Assembly: GCF_004137245.1 (NCBI RefSeq)
Contig: NZ_SDWS01000005.1
Coordinates: 62,001-126,000 of the forward strand
DNA length: 64,000 bases
From: Nocardioides glacieisoli
Lineage (GTDB): Bacteria > Actinomycetota > Actinomycetes > Propionibacteriales > Nocardioidaceae
Direction: 5' to 3'
Below are positions 29,536 to 37,829 of this stretch, one piece after another. Under the pieces are notes generated by a model that did no database searches, was not told the origin of the DNA, and saw nothing but the letters and a program-made list of their open reading frames with translations. Every line of letters starts with the position of its first letter. Within the stretch, counting starts at the first letter, position 1. Made by a program: the position numbers and the translations under genes.

Positions 29536-30578
29536 CTTTCGAGCACTACCGACCGCTCGGCCGCACCGGCGTCCAGGTCAGCCCGCTGACCCTCGGCGCG
29601 ATGATGTTCGGCGCGTGGGGCAACCCCGACCACGACGAGTCGATCGCGATCATCCACCGCGCGCTCGACGCCGGGATCAACGTCATCGACACCGCCGACG
29701 TCTATGCCCGCGGCGAGTCCGAGGAGATCGTCGGCAAGGCGCTGCAGGCCCGCAGGGGCAGCCGCGACGACGTCTTCCTCGCCACCAAGTTCCACGGCAA
29801 CATGCACGACGAGGACCCCAACCAGGCGGGCAGCTCGCGCCGCTGGATCATCCGCGAGGTCGAGCACTCGCTGCGTCGGCTCCAGGTCGACCACATCGAC
29901 CTCTACCAGGTGCACCGCCCGCGCCCGGAGGTCGACATCGACGAGACCCTCGGCGCGCTGACCGACCTCGTGCGGCAGGGCAAGATCCGCTACCTCGGCA
30001 CGTCGACGTTCCTGCCCTCGCAGGTCGTCGAGGCGCAGTGGGTGGCCGAGAAGCGCCAGCGCGAGCGCCCGGTCAGCGAGCAGCCGCCGTACTCGATCCT
30101 CGCCCGCGAGGTGGAGCGCGACATCCTGCCGACTGCGCAGAAGTACGGCATCGGCGTGCTGCCGTGGAGCCCGCTCGCGGGTGGCTGGCTGTCCGGCCGC
30201 TACCGCCGCGGCGAGGACCCGGCGGTCACCTCGAGCCGGCTGAAGCGTCAGCCCGCGCGGCACGATCCCGCCTCCCCGGAGAACAAGGTCAAGCTGGAGG
30301 CTGTGTACGCCCTCCAGGAGCTCGCCGACGAGGCCGGCCTGTCGCTGATCCACCTCGCGCTGGGCTTCGTGCTAGCGCACCCCGCGGTGTCGTCGGCCAT
30401 CATCGGCCCGCGCACGCTCGAGCAGCTCGAGTCGCAGCTCGGCGTGGAGAAGGTCGTGCTGTCGCCCGACGTGCTCGACCGGATCGACGAGATCGTCCCG
30501 CCGGGCACCACGCTCAACGAGGCAGACCGGGGTTACGCACCGCCGGCCCTCGTCGAGGCGGCGCTCCGGCGCCGCTGA
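29532..30578 (+). CDS. Aldo/keto reductase
   Basis: A protein of 348 aa. It has the AKR TIM-barrel set: N-terminal PLGRTGVQVSPLTLG, Asp/Tyr/Lys of the active site (DTADVYARGESEE; LATKFHG), DLYQVHRP and the NADPH-binding SAIIGPRTLEQLE near the end. Start ATG 29532 overlaps the monooxygenase stop (ATGA). It may reduce the aldehyde released by monooxygenation. A REP-like element begins 7 bases after the stop. Confidence 0.9.
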   Translation: MTFEHYRPLGRTGVQVSPLTLGAMMFGAWGNPDHDESIAIIHRALDAGINVIDTADVYARGESEEIVGKALQARRGSRDDVFLATKFHGNMHDEDPNQAGSSRRWIIREVEHSLRRLQVDHIDLYQVHRPRPEVDIDETLGALTDLVRQGKIRYLGTSTFLPSQVVEAQWVAEKRQRERPVSEQPPYSILAREVERDILPTAQKYGIGVLPWSPLAGGWLSGRYRRGEDPAVTSSRLKRQPARHDPASPENKVKLEAVYALQELADEAGLSLIHLALGFVLAHPAVSSAIIGPRTLEQLESQLGVEKVVLSPDVLDRIDEIVPPGTTLNEADRGYAPPALVEAALRRR

Positions 30579-30584
30579 CGCTGC

Positions 30585-30681
30585 GGTAGTCCAGTGGGTT
30601 CTCGCTGTCACGGCCGGGTAGTCCAGTGGGAACTGGTCGTCCCGAAGGCCACATGACGACAGATGCCCACTGGACTACCCC
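30585..30681. repeat. REP-like element, copy A (15-bp arms, 35-nt loop, extra half-unit)
   Basis: A motif GTAGTCCAGTGGG occurs at 30586-30598 and again 32 bases later. The second copy (30616-30630) pairs perfectly over 15 bp with its inverse at 30666-30680, leaving a 35-nt loop. Copy B at 39212-39308 has the same arms, loop length and 32-base offset. It lies right after a stop codon, so it may also terminate transcription. Confidence 0.8.
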
Positions 30682-30797
30682 GGCGGGTGAGGGGTTGCTG
30701 TGAGCCATCTCTCGAAGGCCCCGAAAGGGGAACATCGACGGCCCGCGGACGGCTGAGGAGGTCGTACAGCCCTCAACCATCTGGAGGCAGCACCTAC

Positions 30798-31886
30798 ATG
30801 TCCCGTGCATTCGAGTCCCTCACCGTCGGCCGCTGGCAGCTCCCGCAGCGCTTCGTCATGGCACCGCTGACGCGCAACCGCGCCGGTGCCGGCCACGCGC
30901 CGACGTCCCTCAACGCCGAGTACTACGGCCAGCGCGCCTCGGCCGGCCTCATCGTCACCGAGGGCATCGCGCCGACCCAGGTGGGCCAGGGCTACCTCGA
31001 CGTGCCCGGCCTCTACACCGACGAGCAGGTCGCCGGCTGGCGCCTCGTGGCCGACGCCGTGCACGCCCGTGACGGCATCGTCGTCGCCCAGCTGATGCAC
31101 GCCGGCCGGATCGCCCACGCCGACAACAAGGACGGCGTCGAGACCGTCGCCCCGAGCGCCGTGCAGGCGCCCGGCGAGATGGTCACCGCCGACGGCGGCC
31201 AGCCCCACGACGTACCGCGCGCGGTCGAGACCGACGAGGTCGCCGGCCTCGTCGCGGACTTCGTCGCCGCCGCCCGCAACGCGGTCGCCGCGGGTCTCGA
31301 CGGTGTCGAGGTCCACTCCGCCAACGGCTACCTGCTGCACCAGTTCCTCGACCCGACGGTGAACCTGCGCGACGACGACTACGGAGGTACGCCGGAGAAC
31401 CGGGCGCGCTTCGTCGTCGAGGTCGTCACCGCCGTCGCCGAGGCGATCGGCGCCGACCGGGTCGGTCTGCGGCTGAGCCCCGGTCACCAGTTCAACGGCG
31501 TCGGCGAGGAGGTCGACGCCGACCTCACCGCCACCTACCGCGCGGTCGTCGACGGGGTCGCCCCGCTCGGCCTGGCCTACCTGAGCCTGCTGGCCAGCCC
31601 GCTCGAGCCGCTCGAGACGCTGGTGCGCGACCTGCGCGAGCGGTTCGACGGCGTCGTCCTGCTCAACGACGGCTTCGGTGACGTGACCACGCTGGACTCG
31701 GTCGAGCAGCTCCTCGCCACCGGTCTCGCCGACGCGGTCGTCGTGGGGCGCCAGTTCCTCGCCAACCCCGACCTGGCCGAGCGCTGGCGCCGGGGTGCCG
31801 AGCTCAACGAGCCCGACCAGTCGACGTTCTACGGCGGCGGCGCCGAGGGCTACACCGACTACCCGACGCTCGAGCAGGCCTCCTGA
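30798..31886 (+). CDS. Old Yellow Enzyme-type NADH:flavin oxidoreductase
   Basis: A protein of 362 aa. It has the OYE signatures RFVMAPLTRNRAG, QLMHAGRIAH, the HSANGYLLHQFL active-site/FMN block and TVNLRDDDYGG. It probably reduces activated C=C bonds of enones or nitro compounds. The ATG at 30798 has CTGGAGG 9 bases upstream. The 116 bp between the REP-like element and the start hold no gene and may carry the promoter. Confidence 0.92.
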   Translation: MSRAFESLTVGRWQLPQRFVMAPLTRNRAGAGHAPTSLNAEYYGQRASAGLIVTEGIAPTQVGQGYLDVPGLYTDEQVAGWRLVADAVHARDGIVVAQLMHAGRIAHADNKDGVETVAPSAVQAPGEMVTADGGQPHDVPRAVETDEVAGLVADFVAAARNAVAAGLDGVEVHSANGYLLHQFLDPTVNLRDDDYGGTPENRARFVVEVVTAVAEAIGADRVGLRLSPGHQFNGVGEEVDADLTATYRAVVDGVAPLGLAYLSLLASPLEPLETLVRDLRERFDGVVLLNDGFGDVTTLDSVEQLLATGLADAVVVGRQFLANPDLAERWRRGAELNEPDQSTFYGGGAEGYTDYPTLEQAS

Positions 31887-31908
31887 CCCGCTCGCAGCAC
31901 CCCTGATC

Positions 31909-31944
31909 GTCCGGCCGTCCCTCTCCCCCGTGGGGCGGCCGGAC
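31909..31944. terminator. Bidirectional terminator between OYE and MFS genes
   Basis: A 13-bp stem (31909-31921 with 31932-31944; one G-T pair) and 10-nt loop lie 22 bases after the OYE stop and 11 before the convergent MFS stop. Confidence 0.7.
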
Positions 31945-31955
31945 CTATTTCCGGA

Positions 31956-33332
31956 CTACGCGGCAGGTGCCGCCGTACGCCGGGCCGCGACCACGCCGAG
32001 CACCCCGATCGCGACGGCGATGGCGTACACCACCGGGAACGGGTCGACGTCGGAGCGCACGGCGACGGCGTACGCGATCCCGCTGATCGAGAGCGCGAGG
32101 GCCGCGCCGAGTGAGTCGGCGACCGAGAGCGCGGAGGAGTTGAAGCCGCGGTCGGCGTCGGTCGTGACGGAGAGCATCGCGACGCTCGTGCGGGGGTAGG
32201 CGAAGCCCATTCCCACGCTGGCGAAGACGTAGGCCGCGACCGGGGCAACCGCCGGCAGGTCGACACCCCGGGAGCGGAGCAGGACGACGACCGCGACACC
32301 GGCGACGCCCGCCAGCACCACCGCCGTGCCGAACCTCATCGCCGCGACGTTGCCGACCTGGGCGCCCAGGCGCGAGGACACCTGGCTGGACGCCGCCCAC
32401 ACCACGCCGACGCAGGTGAGGGCGATGCCGGCCTGGCCGGGGGAGAGGCCCCAGAGCTCCTGGAGGGCATACACGATGTAGGCCTCGGCGCAGAAGAAGG
32501 CCGCGCTGAGCAGGCCGCGGGTGACGATGACGGCGGGCAGTCCGCGGCGCGCGAGCAGGGCGCCGGCCGGCAGCAGCGGCCGCAGCCCCACGATGACGAG
32601 GACGAACGCCACCGCCGCCGCGACGAGGGTCAGCCCGCGCCCGGAGCCGAGGAGCTCGAGCGACAGGACGGCGACGGCCGCCAGGAGCGCCCACCAGAGC
32701 TGCGTACGCGAGGTGGTGGTCGGCGACTCCGGCGCGGGCAGTGCGCGGAGCGACGGGGCGACGAGGACGGCGGCCAGGGCGACCAGGGCCACCATGCCGA
32801 GGAAGACCCAGCGCCAGCCCACCGTGTCGGCGACGAGGGCGGCCACGGCCGGGCCGAAGAGCGCCGGCAGCACCCACGCAGCCGCGAACGAGGCGAAGAC
32901 CGCCGTGCGCAGGGTGGCGGGGTAGATCAGGCCGACGACGACGTAGATCGCGACCACCATCGCGCCGCTGCCCAGGCCCTGGAGCACCCGTCCGACGACG
33001 AGGACCTCCATCGACGCCGCGGTGCCGCACACGACGAGCCCGAGGGAGAACATCGCCATCGAGGCGAACAGCGGGCGCAGCGCACCACTGCGGTCGGTCC
33101 ACATCCCCGACGCCACCATGCCGACGACGCCGCTCGCGAAGGGTGCCGCGAAGGCGAGCGCGTAGTAGTCGAAGCCGTCGAGGTCGCGGGCCACCGTCGG
33201 CATCACGGTCGTCACCGCCATCGCCTCGAAGGCGGCGAAGGCGATGAGGGAGAAGAGGCCGATCGTCGTCACGGCGTAGGCCGGGGAGAGGATCCGCTCG
33301 CGCGGCTCGGTGGTGTCGGTGCCGCTGGTCAC
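31956..33332 (-). CDS. MFS transporter (drug:H+ antiporter type)
   Basis: A protein of 458 aa, about 12-14 membrane helices. The first loop has GMWTDRSGALRPLF (motif A, G-x-x-x-D-R) and the VLQGLGSGAMVVAIYVVVG segment matches motif C-like glycine helices. It is probably an efflux pump. It is divergent from the LLM oxidoreductase with 88 bp between. Confidence 0.85.
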   Translation of the reverse strand: MTSGTDTTEPRERILSPAYAVTTIGLFSLIAFAAFEAMAVTTVMPTVARDLDGFDYYALAFAAPFASGVVGMVASGMWTDRSGALRPLFASMAMFSLGLVVCGTAASMEVLVVGRVLQGLGSGAMVVAIYVVVGLIYPATLRTAVFASFAAAWVLPALFGPAVAALVADTVGWRWVFLGMVALVALAAVLVAPSLRALPAPESPTTTSRTQLWWALLAAVAVLSLELLGSGRGLTLVAAAVAFVLVIVGLRPLLPAGALLARRGLPAVIVTRGLLSAAFFCAEAYIVYALQELWGLSPGQAGIALTCVGVVWAASSQVSSRLGAQVGNVAAMRFGTAVVLAGVAGVAVVVLLRSRGVDLPAVAPVAAYVFASVGMGFAYPRTSVAMLSVTTDADRGFNSSALSVADSLGAALALSISGIAYAVAVRSDVDPFPVVYAIAVAIGVLGVVAARRTAAPAA

Positions 33333-33420
33333 CCTGTCGACGGTAGGTCCTCAGGTGCACGTGAGCCCAAACCCTGGGCACTGTCGGAATAACCCCCGAC
33401 GTCCGGACGCTGCACCGACA

Positions 33421-34455
33421 GTGACTGCCCTCTCCGTGCTCGACCTCGTGACCGTCCGCAGCGACCAGACCACCGGTGACGCCCTCGCCGCGTCCCGCAG
33501 GCTCGCACAGGTCGCCGACGAGCTGGGCTACCGCCGCTACTGGGTGGCCGAGCACCACAACATGCCCGCCGTCGCGTCGACCAACCCGCCGGTGATCATC
33601 GCGATGCTCGCCGCCGCGACGCAGCGGATCAAGGTCGGCTCGGGCGGTGTGATGCTGCCCAACCACGCGCCGCTGGTGGTCGCCGAGCAGTTCGCCCTGC
33701 TGGAGGCGGCCTTCCCGGGCCGGATCGACCTCGGCATCGGCCGCGCGCCCGGCACCGACCCGCTGACGAGGTACGTCCTCCGCGGCGGCAGTGCCGAGTC
33801 GGCGGACGACGCGGTCAGCAAGTTCCCGGAGTACGTCGATGACATCCGCACGCTGATGTCGACCGACGGCGTCGAGCTCCAGATCGGGCCGCGGCGCCAG
33901 CCGTTGCGCGCGACCCCGGCCGCCACGTCGGTGGCCACGATGTGGCTGCTCGGCTCGTCGGACTACTCCGCCCGCCTGGCCGCCGAGAAGGGACTGCCGT
34001 ACGTCTTCGCGCACCACTTCTCGGGCGAGGGGACGGGCACCGCGCTCGACCTCTACCGGTCGTCGTACCGTCCCTCACCCGAGCACCCCGAGCCGCGCAC
34101 CTTCCTCACAGTCAACGCCGTCGTCGCCGCGACCGAGGAGGAGGCGCGTCGCCGCGCGCTGCCCAACGTGCAGCAGATGATCGCGCTGCGCACCGGCGCC
34201 CCGCTGCACCCGCAGCGGACCGTCGAGGAGGCCGAGGCCGTCGAGATGACCCCCGACCAGCGCGCGTTCGGCGAGGCGATGTCGAAGCGGTGGGTGGTCG
34301 GCTCGGCCGACCAGGCGCGCGAACAGCTCGACAAGCTCGCTGCGGAGTACGACGTCGACGAGGTGATGGTGCACCCGGTGGCCGGCGCCAGCGCGGGCAC
34401 CGACGTGACGACCTCACCCGCTCGCGAGGAGACGCTCCGCCTGCTGGCCCCCTGA
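33421..34455 (+). CDS. LLM class flavin-dependent oxidoreductase (MsnO8-like, single-component)
   Basis: A protein of 344 aa. GTG 33421 is chosen since LSVLDLVTVRSDQTTGDAL is the family N-terminus. It has YWVAEHHNMPAVASTNPPV, the GSGGVMLPNHAPLVVAEQF block and RIDLGIGRAPGTDP. This luciferase-like subgroup is widespread and mostly uncharacterised. It belongs to a different LLM branch from the two genes of the ABC operon. Confidence 0.87.
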   Translation: MTALSVLDLVTVRSDQTTGDALAASRRLAQVADELGYRRYWVAEHHNMPAVASTNPPVIIAMLAAATQRIKVGSGGVMLPNHAPLVVAEQFALLEAAFPGRIDLGIGRAPGTDPLTRYVLRGGSAESADDAVSKFPEYVDDIRTLMSTDGVELQIGPRRQPLRATPAATSVATMWLLGSSDYSARLAAEKGLPYVFAHHFSGEGTGTALDLYRSSYRPSPEHPEPRTFLTVNAVVAATEEEARRRALPNVQQMIALRTGAPLHPQRTVEEAEAVEMTPDQRAFGEAMSKRWVVGSADQAREQLDKLAAEYDVDEVMVHPVAGASAGTDVTTSPAREETLRLLAP

Positions 34456-34458
34456 GGC

Positions 34459-34863
34459 CTAGTGACGCTCCTCGAGGCCGACGGCCTCGCGGAGGTCCTC
34501 GATGGCCTCCCGCAGCTCGTGGCTGTCCTCGGTGAGCTGGGCCTCCATGAGCGCGGCGAGCGCCTCGGCGAGGACGTTGAGCTTCTCCTGCATCGCCTCG
34601 GTGTTGCGGCGCCCGGCGTTCTCGAGGAGGACGAGCAGCAGCAGCGACAGCACGCCACCGAAGGTGTGGATCGCCAGCTCCCACTTGGTCGTGCTCGGCC
34701 ACAGCGAGTAGCTCGCCGCCCAGACGACCACGACCGCGACGACCACCGCGAAGAACGGCGCCCGGCTGATCAGCTTCGTCGAGACCTCGACGAACTTCTC
34801 GAACGGGTCGAGCCCGTCGTTCTTCTCGCGGCTCTCGGCCGCGTCCGTGCGCTCCTGGGTCAT
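34459..34863 (-). CDS. Low-affinity iron permease-family small membrane protein
   Basis: A protein of 134 aa. Two membrane helices (about 38-56 and 66-82) with the intervening WPSTTKWELAIHTFGG and following ENAGRRNTEAMQEKLN match the PF04120 family, named after yeast Fet4 but mostly short membrane proteins in bacteria. The long acidic C-terminal helix could oligomerise. Iron transport is not established for such short members. Confidence 0.7.
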   Translation of the reverse strand: MTQERTDAAESREKNDGLDPFEKFVEVSTKLISRAPFFAVVVAVVVVWAASYSLWPSTTKWELAIHTFGGVLSLLLLVLLENAGRRNTEAMQEKLNVLAEALAALMEAQLTEDSHELREAIEDLREAVGLEERH

Positions 34864-34906
34864 TCCCGGAATCTAGCGGTGTCAGGGCCCGAGTAGGGTG
34901 CGATCC

Positions 34907-35059
34907 ATGACCCAGTGGGAATACCAGGTGGCGCCGATTCCGCTCCACAACGAAGCGCTCATGCTCAACAACTTCGGCCAGGACGGCTGGGAGCTGGTGG
35001 CCATCCACACCAACGCCCAGGGTGGCCTCGTCGCCTTCCTCAAGAAGCAGAAGGCCTGA
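34907..35059 (+). CDS. Small DUF4177-like protein (50 aa)
   Basis: A compact protein starting at ATG 34907: MTQWEYQVAPI, then NNFGQDGWELVAIH and ending VAFLKKQKA. This is the classic DUF4177 pattern (aromatic-rich strand, LNxxGxxGWELV turn, lysine-rich end). It ends one base before the ridA GTG, so the two are probably co-translated. Mycobacteria have a similarly placed small gene next to their ridA orthologue. The function is unknown. Confidence 0.82.
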   Translation: MTQWEYQVAPIPLHNEALMLNNFGQDGWELVAIHTNAQGGLVAFLKKQKA

Positions 35060-35060
35060 C

Positions 35061-35516
35061 GTGGGCGCTGAGGCAAGGCTCGCCGAGCTCGGCATCACCG
35101 TCCCCGACGTCGTCCCGCCGGTCGCGGCCTACCAGCCCACCGCGCGCAGCGGGAACCTCGTCTTCACCGCCGGCCAGCTGCCCGCCCGCGACGGCGAGAT
35201 GATCGCGGTCGGCAAGCTCGGCGGCGAGGTCACCGAGGAACAGGGCTACGAGTGCGCGCGCCAGTGCGCCCTCAACGCGCTCGCCGCGGTCAAGGCCGAG
35301 ATCGGCTCGCTCGATGACGTGAAGCGCGTCGTCAAGGTGGTCGTCTTCGTCGCCTCGACGCCCGACTTCACCGGCCAGCCCAAGGTCGCCAACGGCGCGT
35401 CCGAGCTGCTCGGCGAGGTCTTCGGCGACGCCGGCAAGCACGCCCGCTCGGCCGTGGGTGTCGCCGTGCTGCCGCTCGACGTGCCCGTCGAGGTCGAGAT
35501 CACCGTCGAGGTCTGA
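35061..35516 (+). CDS. RidA family protein (enamine/imine deaminase-like)
   Basis: A protein of 151 aa. The YjgF/RidA fold shows FTAGQLPARDG, the central ECARQCALNALAAVKAEIG helix and the C-terminal HARSAVGVAVLPLDVPVEVE strand. In family enzymes an Arg near the end (HARSAVGV) binds the substrate carboxylate. The GTG start lies one base after the DUF4177 gene. Confidence 0.88.
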   Translation: MGAEARLAELGITVPDVVPPVAAYQPTARSGNLVFTAGQLPARDGEMIAVGKLGGEVTEEQGYECARQCALNALAAVKAEIGSLDDVKRVVKVVVFVASTPDFTGQPKVANGASELLGEVFGDAGKHARSAVGVAVLPLDVPVEVEITVEV

Positions 35517-35519
35517 GGC

Positions 35520-36380
35520 TTGGAACGCCTGCCTCTTCCCGAGGCGCTCGTCGCGCAGGCCAGGTCGTACGCCGAGGGCGGGGCGACGCCTGCCGAGCCG
35601 CGCGACGCGGCGACGGTGGTCCTCCTGCGCCCCGGGGCGTCCGGCCCCGAGGTCTACCTCCTGCGGCGCCAGACGTCGATGGCCTTCGCCGGCGGGATGT
35701 GCGTCTTCCCCGGGGGCGGCGTCGACCCGCGCGACTACTCCGACGACCTCGTCGAGCGCGGTCTCTGGGCAGGTCCGTCGCCGGCGGAGTGGGCGACGCT
35801 GCTCGGTGTCGACGAGCCGCGGGCGCGTGCGCTGGTGTGCGCCGCGGTGCGCGAGACGTTCGAGGAGTCGAGCGTCCTGCTCGCGGGGACCGGAGCCGAC
35901 GACGTCGTCGCCGACACGACCGGCGACGACTGGGAGGCCGACCGGGTCGCCCTCGAGTCGCGCGAGCTGTCGATGACGGCCTTCCTCGAGAAGCGGTCGC
36001 TGGTGCTGCGCACCGACCTCCTCGGTCCGTGGTCGGGCTGGCTGACGCCGGTCTTCGAGCCGCGTCGCTACCGCACGTGGTTCTTCGTCGCGCGACTGCC
36101 GGAGGGCCAGGTCACCCGCGACGTCTCGTCGGAGTCGTCGGCCGTGCAGTGGACCGCGGCGTTGGACGCCGTCGAGCAGGTCGAGCGGGAGCAGATGATG
36201 ATGCTGCCGCCGACCTGGCTGACCTGCCTCGACGTCGGCCAGCACGCCGACGTCGACGCCGTCCTCGCCGAGGCGCAGGGCCGTCACGTGGAGATCTTCA
36301 CGCCGGAGGTCGTCGCCGACGGCGACGAGTGGATCCTCTCCACGCCGCCGCACTACTCCGCGCTGATGGCTGCCAGATGA
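35520..36380 (+). CDS. Nudix hydrolase-family protein
   Basis: A protein of 286 aa, start TTG 35520. The core has LLRRQTSMAFAGGMCVFPGGGVDP and a Nudix helix AAVRETFEESSVLL (REtfEES). The insertion between the strand and the Nudix helix is longer than in classical MutT enzymes, as in the NUDT19-like CoA branch. It overlaps the MBL gene by ATGA. Confidence 0.85.
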   Translation: MERLPLPEALVAQARSYAEGGATPAEPRDAATVVLLRPGASGPEVYLLRRQTSMAFAGGMCVFPGGGVDPRDYSDDLVERGLWAGPSPAEWATLLGVDEPRARALVCAAVRETFEESSVLLAGTGADDVVADTTGDDWEADRVALESRELSMTAFLEKRSLVLRTDLLGPWSGWLTPVFEPRRYRTWFFVARLPEGQVTRDVSSESSAVQWTAALDAVEQVEREQMMMLPPTWLTCLDVGQHADVDAVLAEAQGRHVEIFTPEVVADGDEWILSTPPHYSALMAAR

Positions 36381-37159
36381 CGTGGACGGGGGGCGCGTTC
36401 GGGTCGACCGGCCAGTGCGTGCTCGCGCCGAACGCCGGCATCATGACCCTCGACGGCACCAACACCTGGGTGCTGCGCGTGCCCGGCTCGCCGCGGTCCG
36501 TCGTCGTCGACCCCGGTCCCTTGATCGGCTCCCACCTCGACGCGATCGACGCCGCCGCTGGCGACGTGGCCGTCGTCCTGCTGACCCACCACCACGCCGA
36601 CCACAGCGAGGCCGCCCGGGAGTACGCCGAGCGGCACGGGTGCGGCGTACGAGCCCTCGATCCGGCACATCGCCTCGGCTCCGAGGGACTGGGCGAGGGC
36701 GACGTGGTCTCCGTCGGCGGGCTCGAGGTGCACGTCGTCGCGACGCCGGGGCACACCTCCGACTCGTTGTCCTTCGTGGTCCCGCAGGACCGCGCGGTCC
36801 TGACCGGCGACACCGTCCTCGGCCGCGGCACGACCGTCGTCGCGCACCCCGACGGCGAGCTGGGGGCGTACCTCTCCTCCCTCCAGCGACTGCACGCGCT
36901 CTGCGGCGAGCAGGGCATCACGACGGTCTGGCCCGGGCACGGGCCGGTCATCGACGACGCCCTCGGCGCCATCGACGTCTACCTCGCCCACCGCGAGCAG
37001 CGGCTGGAACAGGTGCGTGCCGCGCTCGCGACGCTGCCGGAGCAGGACGACCCGGCGCGCGCGGTGGTGGAGATCGTGTACGCCGACGTCGACCCGGTGC
37101 TCTGGGGTGCGGCCGAGCTCTCGGTGCGCGCCCAGCTGGCCTACCTCACCTCCCGGTAG
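36377..37159 (+). CDS. MBL-fold metallo-hydrolase
   Basis: A protein of 260 aa. Zinc ligands sit in LLTHHHADHSEA and in TPGHTSDSL, GDTVLG and the late PGHGP. The C-terminal winged-helix-like region (HREQRLEQVRAAL) resembles LACTB2-type ribonuclease/thioesterase relatives. It is the orthologue by position of the MBL gene beside crp in mycobacteria. Its end overlaps the convergent membrane gene by 19 bases. Confidence 0.88.
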   Translation: MTWTGGAFGSTGQCVLAPNAGIMTLDGTNTWVLRVPGSPRSVVVDPGPLIGSHLDAIDAAAGDVAVVLLTHHHADHSEAAREYAERHGCGVRALDPAHRLGSEGLGEGDVVSVGGLEVHVVATPGHTSDSLSFVVPQDRAVLTGDTVLGRGTTVVAHPDGELGAYLSSLQRLHALCGEQGITTVWPGHGPVIDDALGAIDVYLAHREQRLEQVRAALATLPEQDDPARAVVEIVYADVDPVLWGAAELSVRAQLAYLTSR

Positions 37160-37719
37160 TCCCGCTCCCACAGCAGGCTGCCGAAGGCGATGACCAGCGC
37201 GACGTTGACCGGCACCGCCACCACAGCGATGTTGCCGATGTGCGCGATCGGCCACGCGATGATCGCCGCGAGCACGAGGACCGCCTGCCACCGGTGGCCG
37301 AGCCGGTCGAGCGCCCACGCGACGAGGGCGAAGGACAGCGGGAAGAACAGGCCGAGCGGCTTGATCAGGTTCGCTGCGCCCGGCTGGTCGACCAGCGACA
37401 CGTCGCCGAGCGAGAGGTGGATGGCGTCGAAGCCGTAGGCCGCGTTGCCGACCGCGCCGATGACGCCGGTCAGGATGATCGCGGCGGTCAGGCGGAGGCC
37501 GCGGGGCAGCCACGACGCGATCGCCAGGACGACGAACCCGTAGCCGATGGCGGCGAGCACGTGCAGCAGCCCGGCGGTGGCGTCGTCCCAGCCGCGGACG
37601 GCGTACGTCGTGTCGGCGGCGAGGTAGAGCAGCGGGGCCACGGCGAGCGAGCCGTCGAGCAACCGGTCGGTGGGGGTCGGGGCGGTGGTGACGCCGGTGT
37701 CGGCGTGGAGGGTGGTCAT
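37141..37719 (-). CDS. Hypothetical six-helix membrane protein
   Basis: A protein of 192 aa with about six hydrophobic helices, a cytoplasmic N-terminus of about 20 residues (TTAPTPTDR) and short loops (YGFDAIHLSLGDVSL). No family was recognised with confidence. It lies between the conserved MBL gene and the LuxR regulator, at the edge of the accessory block. Confidence 0.6.
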   Translation of the reverse strand: MTTLHADTGVTTAPTPTDRLLDGSLAVAPLLYLAADTTYAVRGWDDATAGLLHVLAAIGYGFVVLAIASWLPRGLRLTAAIILTGVIGAVGNAAYGFDAIHLSLGDVSLVDQPGAANLIKPLGLFFPLSFALVAWALDRLGHRWQAVLVLAAIIAWPIAHIGNIAVVAVPVNVALVIAFGSLLWERDYREVR

Positions 37720-37829
37720 GGGCCCACGCTCGCCGCGGCGACACGTGGCGCGGTACGGGGCTGACCCTGGAGCCGGGTTCCAGGGACAACCCTGTGCCGG
37801 CGGAGCCCGCGCGGTGCCACGATGGCGGC

